DNA of 64,000 nucleotides, from contig JAVLRN010000004.1 in the NCBI GenBank assembly GCA_032821775.1, positions 3,534,001-3,598,000 on the forward strand, read 5' to 3'. The position numbers and the translations under genes were made by a program. Source of the stretch: Sanguinoderma infundibulare. Taxonomy: Eukaryota > Basidiomycota > Agaricomycetes > Polyporales > Polyporaceae. Under the pieces are notes generated by a model. The model made no database searches and had not been told where the DNA came from. It saw only the letters and a program-made list of their open reading frames with translations. Positions 55,467 through 64,000 of the stretch are shown here, piece after piece. Each line of letters starts with the position of its first letter. Position 1 is the first letter of the stretch.

Positions 55467-56399
55467 TGTGGATAGTGAAGCATGGAGGTGAGAGGAGAAA
55501 GTGTCAACGACAGGGGCTGAAATGTCATACTTTGTGGATTATGGGATTCCCATATTTGTCTCTTCGCCACCCTTCCCGGTGCTCATTTGATTCCTGAAAC
55601 CTTGCGTATACTCATCCAGGCTCTCTTGGCTCACTATGTGTCACTCGTATTGCAGGTCTATATGCATGTCTTGCGATCGGAACTAGTAAACACATCACTG
55701 CCACACAAATTTTCTGCATGCTCGGACCATCCGAACAATATCCCATCCATCTGCCGAGCAACGTTCTGGAGAGCACCTATAGCTCTCGTATGCCTCACAA
55801 GATGATGTCTGAATATGATACTAGCGTTGCATATGAGAACTGCAATCCTGTCAACAGCTGCCCGTAGCCAGACAAAGCCAAAGGGGGGCTTTGGATGGCC
55901 AAAGTCGTGTGTACCGAGAGCAAAGACCATGCCCTGAATGGTCACAAGCGACCGGGCTGAAGAAATCAAAGTCGGAGGAAGGGGTGAAGGGTCTGATCGT
56001 TGAATAATCATAGCTGCGATCCAGTGCTGTCCACAGACTCTGTCGTAATATGCCATTGTCATATGCGGTGTATGACTGATCTGTTGGACAGGTACAGGCT
56101 GGTAGGAGAGCCGGTTCAGCACCGGAACTGCCTTGGCTCTGAAGAGCCTATCTTTAGGTTCAGAGAGCTGCCGGGGCAAAGGGAGGACAGGGAGTCAGTC
56201 CAGGAAGGACCTGGGGAGGAAGGCGAGAGCTCAAAGCGCAGGATGCGTGCAAGGCGCAACACGATCTAGCATGGACTCTACATGTACTCTCTATTCGTTT
56301 GCTATGGTGCACAGATGATTTGGTTCTTGGCACATGACCTGAAAAGGCTGACTAAGGTTCAAGCATGATGACTGATACACATTACTGTACACATGCTCA
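55467..56399. other. region between the DDE-like gene and the retrotransposon
   Basis: A 173-residue minus frame (55658-56179) reads ...MAYYDRVCGQHWIAAMIIQR... with no recognised domain. It may be a relic. The left end of the LTR probably lies in the last 100-150 bases. Confidence 0.35.
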
Positions 56400-57142
56400 G
56401 TCAGCGCAGGTTTTTCTTTTTGTATGATGGGACTTTATTGTTATTTGGGAATGACTATTATACTCTATCCTTTTATCCTTTGAGCATTCCCACACTACAA
56501 ACTTTGACCTATTATTCCTCATACTTAATTGTTTGAGGATAACTTTTATCCTAGCCTATTGTACTTGAGAATATTCTCAGGTATATAGCACAATAATTGT
56601 GCTTATTTCATGGTATGGATATGTTATTCCCATGCTGATTGGTGGACTATTGTTTATTCCTTTATTGTCCATAGGATTATTTCTCACAGCCTGTATATAC
56701 TCATTGTCCAAGGACAATGAGCACTTTAACAGTATTGTGCTATTTTAGATACAGTATTGTGTCTATAGCCTATTGTCCAGACTTAGCACAATAGCACAAT
56801 AGCCTGTTTATTTGTATTTGGTTCTAGGTAGCTACTAGTATATAAGGACCTCAGCTGGGTCCCCCAAGAATGACAACTCAGTTTCCCCCAGACTGGTGTC
56901 CCACCTCTGACAGGTGCTCCTGGTGCAACTGTGCACAATAGTTTCCCTCTGAGAGTCAGAAAGCCTCTGACAGGCTTGCTCTCTATTATTCCCCTCCATA
57001 CCTCACCCTTACCTATCATCTCCCATACCTCTGATCACTATCACGAACACCTGGAGGAATATCTGACCTAAAGTCTGGTCCGATTACTTCAGGCACATAT
57101 TATCTAGTAGTACTTTCTATTAGGTAGTTTGTGCGTATCTCA
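56400..57142 (+). repeat. probable 5' LTR (left border uncertain)
   Basis: The sequence turns AT-rich at about 56400, carries a promoter-like TATATAAG and ends with ...GCGTATCTCA just before ATTGGAGCCCACCGTGAGGG, which looks like a primer-binding site. LTRs normally end in CA, which fixes the right border at about 57142. The left TG could not be chosen. Confidence 0.5.
56839..56846 (+). promoter_or_regulatory. TATA box in the LTR
   Basis: TATATAAG followed by a pyrimidine/purine-mixed leader is a typical LTR core promoter; transcription would start near 56870. Confidence 0.55.
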
Positions 57143-57486
57143 AATTGGAGCCCACCGTGAGGGGATTGTGATCAAGACATCTCACTTGTCTACTCCAATC
57201 CCTTTCATATTCCACCATACCATCAAGACCATTAGGTGACTTACTCAGCAATTTACCTTTTGCTGAGTCAGACCTAGACTCAACCTCCTCTACACCCTCT
57301 ATATCTCATATATCCTCTGACCAATTATCCCTGCCCAGTTCTCTGGCTATATCAAGGCAGTCAAGCATTAGTCAACAGCAGGCTAGTGCAAGCACTAACC
57401 CATCACTTATACCAGTGACAGTGCTGCCATCCTCAATACCCAGTATATCCATCTCACAGATACCACCTCCATCACAGACTGCTGTT
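57143..57486 (+). other. retrotransposon leader with putative primer-binding site
   Basis: ATTGGAGCCCACCGTGAGGG directly follows the LTR end, the position where a tRNA primer binds. The rest up to the gag ATG 57487 is untranslated leader; the in-frame codons upstream of 57487 lack an ATG. Confidence 0.45.
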
Positions 57487-60400
57487 ATGGCTACTCGCTC
57501 TGCAGCGGATATGCCACAGCGTGGTTCTAACAAGGCCCCCAAAACTTTTAAAGGAAAACCTCGCAAGGTCAAGGATTTTATTCAGGATTATGAAGACCTT
57601 TTAGACCATAACAATGTCACGGACAAAGCCAAACAGTGCACATATATTCACCGGTATTGCAGCTGGGATGTGTGCGAAATACTGGAGACTTTGGATAATA
57701 CTGACTGGACAATTATGAAGGAGCAGATTTTGAAGTTGTTTGATGCTGACCGATATGAAAAGCGTTACAGAAAGAAAGACCTTTCAAGCTTTATAAAGAA
57801 GGCAAGAGCTAGGCCAATGAGTTCACTCAGCAAATTCAGAAATTATTATAGGGATTTTCAGAAGATTGCAGGATGGCTCAAGTCAAAAGGTCAAATCTCA
57901 GCTGAAGAATATCAGAAATGCTTTTGAAAAGGCATTCCCAAGACACTTCAGGTCCGGCTTGAGGCAGCCTATCACCAGGAAGTCAGCAAACATGATTACA
58001 AGCAACCATTTGAGGTGAGCAAGTTAGTCAAGATAATAGAAAGAATGTATGGTCGAGACCGGTTTGATGCAGACTTATCAGACTGGGATGATGAAGATGG
58101 AGACATTGGTTTGGACAGCTCAGAATCTGATTCTGATTCAGACACAGAAGATAGTGATGAATCAGATAATGAGTCTGATTATGAGCCTAAACACAAGGAC
58201 AAGCTGCGGAAAACTCTCAAGTTAGTGCAAAAGCAGAGAAAGGCATGCCAAGTAAAGTTTGACACTTTACCCAAGACTATCCCTAAGACCACACGGCGCA
58301 CATATGAGCCTGGTACCCAGGATGATGTTGAGGATCTCATTATTAGGCTTCAAAGCATGTCTATTGATGATCCAAAATATGCATCACTTTTCTACCGAGC
58401 ATTCAAGCTGGACAAGGATATTGCGCTTATCCTCAAGTCACCCAAAGGTGCCTCACCTCGCTCATCACCCAAGTCTTTTGTGCCTTCAGCAAGACCCAAT
58501 GGCATGAACAGCCGTGAGGAGATGAGATGCTATGGCTGTGGTGCACAAGGGCATGGGCTGAATGACTGTGTCGCACTAAAGGATCTCACAACCAGCGGAA
58601 TTGTCAAGCGAGATGGAAATGGGAGGTATGTGATGGGAGATGGTGCAAGGATTATGCGCAATGGTGATGAACCACTCACCCGTGCAGTTCGCCGCCTTCA
58701 GGGAGCTCATGGTAGCTCAAACTTTGTGGCTTTAGCAGCTCAAGCACCCATAGATCATTGGGAAGGGTCAGATGCAGAGGACGATTATCAATATGTATTC
58801 CCTGTGGAACATGCTCCCAAAATGGTAAGGGAAGCGCGCAAAGAGCACTTCGAGGGAGTATTTCCACCACCATGTCCAAACTGGGCAAAGCGCACTGCCC
58901 CAGAGAAATCCAAACCTCCAGGGATCCGTCAAGCTGATATTACACCTCAAGTGTCCCAGCCCAAGCCAGTTGAGACTCACAAACCCACGTTTAACCCACT
59001 GAATGATGAAGACATAGTCATGAAGGATGCCACATACAGAGCCCCCAGGAAACAGAAACCTGATGAACCTAAGGTGGAGGGAAATGCCCGGAAACCCTTA
59101 GTTCAGTCACAGATTGCAAAGCAAGCAAATCCGAGCAAAATCCTTGACAGGATTCTCAAGACTCCAGTTACTATGTCTGTAGGAGAGGTTATTGGCACCT
59201 CCCGGGATGTAACTCAACAGCTGCAGGATTTAATGAAGGTTAAAAGGCCTAACCCAAGTCAAGAGGTAAAGGAAACCCCACCAATTCCGACTTTACTGGC
59301 TTATCAGAGTCCATTAATCAGGATTAAGGTGTATTTCAATGGGCAGCCAATATCAGCTATAGTGGACACCGGTTCGGAAATGAACATAGTCAGCAGTGAT
59401 TTGTGGAAAAGGGTAATCCAATTACCCTTGAACACAACAATAAAGCCAAGAATGTTATCTGCGAACAATTCCGTGACCACCCTCATGGGAATTATCAGAG
59501 GAGTTGTATTGACCTGCGGAGAGGCCCAGACTGAGGCTACCCTGTGTGTTTCCGAAAATGCACCTTTCGGATTATTGTTGGGCAGGTCTTGGCAGAGGGA
59601 CAATTATATTTCTATTGATGAAAGGGAGGAAGGGACATTTTTATTGTTCAAAAACCCTATAAATACAGACCTCGGAGTGCTGGAACTCCTTGCCCAACCA
59701 GCACACCAGTCCCGCACCTCCTATCACATTGCCGCTGACAACTCCGACCTCTCCGACACCCCTGACACCTCCGATACCCCCGATATGACCTCTTACTTCA
59801 TTCGTGATGATGATTTGATGGCCCTGGCAGCCCCCGAACAGCACTACGTAGGCGGGGTCCTCGAGCAGACCATGTTCCCCGGCTATTTCGGCCATTACCA
59901 AGGCTGCTACTTCGAAGATTGGTATATCCCCGCGACCACCTTCTCCGGCACGGTCTCCGACGGCTTCGATAACTCCCCTAAGCACTCGATTACGCGTCAC
60001 GGACAGGTCTACGTACGTTTTTACCCTACTGAGCACCTCAATTCACGTCCATCATGTGCGCTCGAGATACGAGACCCACGGCGCCTCCAGGCGGGAGCGC
60101 CCGCGTCCTCGGATCCCAGCCGCCACCTCTCCCCGGACTCTCTTCCCTCCCTCGTCTCTCTCTCTCCCGACACGACTCCCGCTTTGTCTCCCATCCACTC
60201 TCCTCGTCCTACTCGCATCACCCCTTCCTTCCTCGCTATGACTGGGCCCAAGGGTGAAGACGATGACGACGACAACGACGACGCCGAGCCGAAGATGAGC
60301 AAGACCGATCAAACCCCGAAGGAGGAGCTGGAGGAGGGGGAAATGGGTATGGAAGTGGACGAGGAGGACGGGGAGAACGCGAGGGAGGAGGAGATGCGAG

Positions 60401-62125
60401 CAAATGACCGTAAAAACGTGAGCCCCCTTTTTTTTCGACCCTCCGCGCATTCCCCAGGGCGAGGACGTGCTCAACACGGCCTCGACCCCGTCCTTTTCCC
60501 CCTCCCTTTTCCCCAATCAAGACCCGAGGCTCACGCACTCGCAGACGACCGACCAGGAGCTCACCGTCGAGAAGCAGGACCCCCTCTCCGTCGCCTACAA
60601 GAATGTCATCGGTGCAACGTCACCGACGACCGCGACTCTCACCGGTGCCCAGGGGGACAACTACCCCCTGGAGCACCCAAACAACGGTGCTGCAACGACC
60701 CCCGCGTCGCCCGAGTTCCCCAATCCCCTCCACTTTGCTGCGCTCACGGATGCACCGTGGCGTACGCCCCCTTTCTGCCCCCGACACATCGACCAGCCCC
60801 CGCAGTCCTCCAGCGGACAGACATCGACCCTCGCCCCAGAGACCAACAACACGGACGCCAGCGGGCAGGATCCCCGCTTCGGCGTGCCCTTCCTCCTACT
60901 CGACACCCCCGAGACTGGCCTCGACCGTGACAGCGACGACAGCGACGACACCCCCATCACCCCACCTTCTGCGCCCGAGCCCTCTCTCCTCCTCAACCGC
61001 CTGCTCGCTCCCTCCCCACACATACACCCTCTCGATCGCCTGGACATCGCCCTCGCTCACCTCCGCGAATCTCTCGGCATCCCTGACCTCGACCACATCA
61101 AGATGGTCGACCCCGCCCTCCTGCAGGATGGCAGGGGCGACCACCACGACCCTCTCCCCATCAGCGACGACCGCGCGCAGGACGCGCAGCTCCCCCAGCC
61201 CCGCCGCACGCAAACCACGTATCTACGTGGCGGCGGCCCCGACTCCACAACGATCCCCGGCCTCGTGCATTCCCCCAACAACCACCACCACATCCTCAAG
61301 AACGAGCCAACACTCCCGGAGCTCCCATCCCTGGACCTTCGCGACAGCAGCGGCCTCAGCCTTACGTTGGAGGGGTCCGCCGTCCCCCATCTGCAGCCCA
61401 TCCCCGACAACGACGACCAGTCCTCGCGCCTGGGCAGTCTCCCGCGCATTCTCATCCACCCCCCACCCATCAAGAAGCCCCGCATCCCCGAGTGTCCTCC
61501 AGGCGAGGACACCCAGCTCACACGCCGCACGGCACCACTTCCCCCGACGATATCCTTCCCCAGTGCGCCCACCAGTAACGGTGATGACTACGACTATGAT
61601 GCTGATGCCGAGGATGACCCCATGCTCGACGCGGACGACCCCGACATCGCTTATGACCAGCAAAGCTTGGTTCACGAGCGGCGTCAGCGCAAGACGGACG
61701 TCACCCCCGGTACGCCCCCCACTATCAAGCTCGAGCTCCCTCGCCGCCCTCTCCACCTTCGTACGTCCACTCCATTTCCCGCTTCAAGTTCGTGTGCCGC
61801 GCAGGCTGCATCCGCTCCCGCTATGTCTTCCTCTCCCACTCTCTTGCTCCCACCTCCAGCTCCCATCTTCTTCGCCGCAGCTGGACCCATGGTTGGGTCT
61901 TCCGACCTCGATTCCACTTCCCACGTCACTCCACGGTCCCCGGACGAGCACGAAGCTCGCAGTCCGTCCCCCACCTCATGCGTGCAAGCGGATGCATACG
62001 AAGACCTGTTCGTCCATGGTGAGGTTCGCATTTTCGTCGAGCAAGTCCTTTCCGAGGCCCTGCAGAGCTGCGTGGACGACCTATGCGAGTTCTTCAAAGA
62101 AGAATTCGAAGTCTTCGCCGAGTAA
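57487..62125 (+). pseudogene. Gypsy Gag-protease, spliced to a GC-rich extra ORF; gag interrupted by TGA
   Basis: ATG 57487 opens gag (MATRSAADMPQRGSNKAPKT, FKGKPRKVKDFIQDYEDLLD). TGA at 57925-57927 interrupts it in QKCF-stop-KGIPKTLQ; the frame then continues through 58015. The gag C-terminus holds the CCHC zinc knuckle CYGCGAQGHGLNDC. Retropepsin follows with IVDTGSEMNIVSS and the flap/ALLGRSW-type segment FGLLLGRSW. The frame runs on through an Asp/Thr-rich linker into an acidic stretch (GEDDDDDNDDAEPKMSKTDQ). At 60418 GTGAGCCCCC...CCCCAG (60418-60457, 40 nt) is an intron-like gap; splicing moves translation into the frame of a GC-rich ORF that ends at 62123-62125 (Pro/Ser/Asp-rich, LDRLDIALAHLRESLGIPDL). 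Its role is unknown. Confidence 0.75.
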
Positions 62126-62636
62126 GGTGCGTTTTCGCCTTCTTTTCCCCTTCCATACGCGATCCGAGACCCCCATCCGCAGGAGAGAGATCCCCGCACG
62201 CAAGAGTGGCACCACGTTTGTGCTACGTCGTCCCCGTACGTTATGATTTCCTGGTGACTCTGTTCTGCTGCAGTTCCCCCACATACCCACACATCCATCT
62301 TCTCGAGATTCTGCCTTGAGCTCCTTTCCCGCTATGTCCCTCCACCATATGTCACCCCCTGTGTGCTTCGGTTGTGTATCTGTGATAAGCGCTACGGCTG
62401 GCTGTGCCGCGCTTTCCCTCCCTGCCTGCTGTTACCATACCCTCAATAGCGGCCCCCACATTTCATTGTCATCCCTACCTTTTGCACATGTGTACCTGTT
62501 AGCGACTGCCTATCTTCCATATATGGTATTCAGGAGCCTCTGCAATACATGTCCTGGCGCTTTGATAGCCCACCCAGACCCACCCTTTTTCGTGTGCCCT
62601 CCAGCACCCCTGCAAGCCCTTTCGGGTGGCAACTAA
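62126..62636 (+). other. spacer between extra ORF and reverse transcriptase frame
   Basis: No continuous frame links the two; the RT frame is closed by TAA at 62634-62636. A splice or recoding event may connect them, but none is evident. Confidence 0.4.
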
Positions 62637-64000
62637 GGTAATCACGACTTATCTTGTCACACTCTGTGCCCTTTCCGCACTGAGGGCAGTGCAATGCCAA
62701 GTGTGGGGCGGGCAGATGAGCATCTGCAGGATAAAGGACTTAGCAATAATTTCGGGCATAACCCTAGCCTAGGGTTACCGATTTTTCGGTCAAACTTCTG
62801 CATCTTTGAAGGATCTAAGGACCTATATTCAGCTACAAGCAGTGTAAACACAGCTTTCAAGCGTGTAGACCAGAAGGTAAAGCCAGTAGCTGGTACAGTG
62901 CCTGAAGAATGCAAGGTTACTAGGCGCTTTCCAGAAAATCCATTAAAGTCCCTACTGCCATTGAGTGCAAATATACCAGATTTTATTCCAACAGCAAAGC
63001 TGACTCGGGAGCGCATTGACAAAATCAATATCAACCCAGATGGATATCTATGGCCTGAAGAAGAGAAGCTGTTCCTCCATATTCTCAGACTTAATGAAAA
63101 GTGCATTGCATTTGAGGATAATGACCGCGGTACACTCCGGGAGGATTACTTTTCACCATACATTATGCCAGTAGTCCCTCATGAAGCCTGGAAGCTGCCC
63201 AACATTCCAGTACCTCCAGGAATTAAGGAGAAGGTCATTAAGATTATTCGGGAGAAAATTGCTGCAGGAGTTTATGAGCCGAGTCAAGCATCCTATCGCT
63301 CACGGTGGTTTTGTGTGCTGAAGAAGAATGGAGACTTGCGATTGGTCCATGACCTTCAGCCGCTTAACAAAGTTAGTATAAGAGATGCAGGAGTACCACC
63401 TATCCTGGATGACTTTGTGGAGCCATTTGCAGGATATCAATGCTACACAGTGTTTGACCTATTTTCTGGATATGATGCGCGCATTGTTGATCCACATAGC
63501 AGAGACATGACCTCTTTCATGACACCTTTGGGACTTCTGCGAATCACCTGCATGCCTCAGGGATATACCAATTCCCCCGCAGAATTCCAGAATTGTATGA
63601 CTTTTATCCTACAAGATGAAATCCCTCACACTGCAAACATATTCATTGATGACCTCCCAATCAAAGGACCCAAAAGCCAGTACCTTGATCAGGCGGGAAA
63701 TCCAGAGACTATTCCTGCGAACCCTGGCATCAGGCGGTTTATATGGGAGCATGCATTGGATGTGCATAGGATTTTTCACAGATTATCACATGCAGGTGCA
63801 ACAGTTTCAGCAAAGAAAATGCAGATCTGCAAGCCTGAAGTGATCATTGTTGGCCAAAAGTGTAGTTCTAAAGGGCGACTCCCAGAAGATGTCAAGATTG
63901 AGAAAGTTCAGAAGTGGCCAGCACTACAGACAGTCAAGGATGTGCGAGGCTTTTTAGGGTTATGCGGTACAGTGCGGATCTGGATCAAGGGATATTCAGA
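62637..64000 (+). CDS. Gypsy reverse transcriptase, partial (runs off window)
   Basis: One frame is open from 62637 to the end. RT motifs in order: EDYFSPYIMPVVPHEAWKLP, PPGIKEKVIKIIREKIAAGV, YRSRWFCVLKKNGDLRLVHD (fingers), LQPLNKVSIRDAG, CYTVFDLFSGYDARIVDPHS (first catalytic Asp in VFDL), TSFMTPLGLLRITCMPQGYT, NSPAEFQNCM, and the active-site pair ANIFIDDLPIKG. SAKKMQICKPEVIIVGQKCS and VRGFLGLCGTVR close the polymerase part. No start codon or upstream splice site was identified, so it presumably is expressed as part of a polyprotein. No stop interrupts the RT in view. RNase H and integrase would follow beyond 64000. Confidence 0.9.

Larger units (their letters stand above)
56400..64000 (+). 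mobile_element. Ty3/Gypsy LTR retrotransposon, 5' part (3' end beyond window)
   Basis: Order from left: an AT-rich LTR with TATATAAG, a primer-binding-type sequence at about 57143, a leader, gag with zinc knuckle, retropepsin, an extra GC-rich ORF, and reverse transcriptase in a separate frame running off the window. RNase H, integrase and the 3' LTR are not in view, so neither LTR identity nor target-site duplication can be checked. The left border is estimated from the change in base composition. Confidence 0.85.

Overview
The window is genomic DNA of a filamentous basidiomycete, most likely a wood-decay agaricomycete near the Polyporales. The evidence is dense GT-AG introns of about 50-65 nt in nearly every gene, microbial-eukaryote gene families typical of that group (intron-rich P450s of the O-methylsterigmatocystin-oxidoreductase-like type, a LigE-like GSTFuA glutathione transferase, a velvet factor, F-box/LRR families, a Ty3/Gypsy element) and a fungal U6 snRNA. 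There are no operons. All functional names rest on motifs I read in the translations; no database was searched.

Layout. 0-3.2 kb: the 3' end of one P450 and a complete tandem P450, followed by an unplaced gene fragment. 4.1-9.1 kb: F-box gene 1, a GSTFuA gene and F-box gene 2. 9.1-13.1 kb: a poorly recognisable area with an internally duplicated minus-strand gene, a pair of paralogous relic exons, the U6 snRNA gene and an orphan F-box first exon. 13.2-17.2 kb: an intact FAD monooxygenase (salicylate-hydroxylase-like) and a secreted Pro/Ala/Lys-repeat protein, both on minus. 17.2-20.5 kb: no gene that I can support.

20.5-32.3 kb is a gene graveyard. It holds a Dal5-type MFS transporter pseudogene and a second copy of its tail, two of three decayed copies of an HNH-nuclease-type family, three copies of a Ser-rich protein family (one of them fairly intact, with an N-terminal membrane anchor), a collagen-like Gly-Pro-Val run, a recent 0.3-kb duplication and one apparently intact F-box gene (26.3-28.0 kb).

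32.9-48.4 kb is core genome: mitochondrial complex III core protein 2 (QCR2), a class I SAM methyltransferase, a 19-exon DNA polymerase lambda (BRCT plus PolX domain) and a velvet-domain regulator with a long low-complexity tail.

49.1-64.0 kb is again accessory: the third HNH relic, a large gene of a fungal family that looks derived from a DDE transposase, and the 5' half of a Ty3/Gypsy retrotransposon cut by the window edge. The Gypsy gag-protease frame is joined through a 40-nt intron to a GC-rich extra ORF lying between protease and reverse transcriptase.

Across the accessory blocks the same kind of damage recurs: single in-frame stops, several at codons that homologous copies or family context suggest were TGG or CGA, and lost splice sites. 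This fits cytosine-deamination-type decay of repeated sequence, but that is inference.
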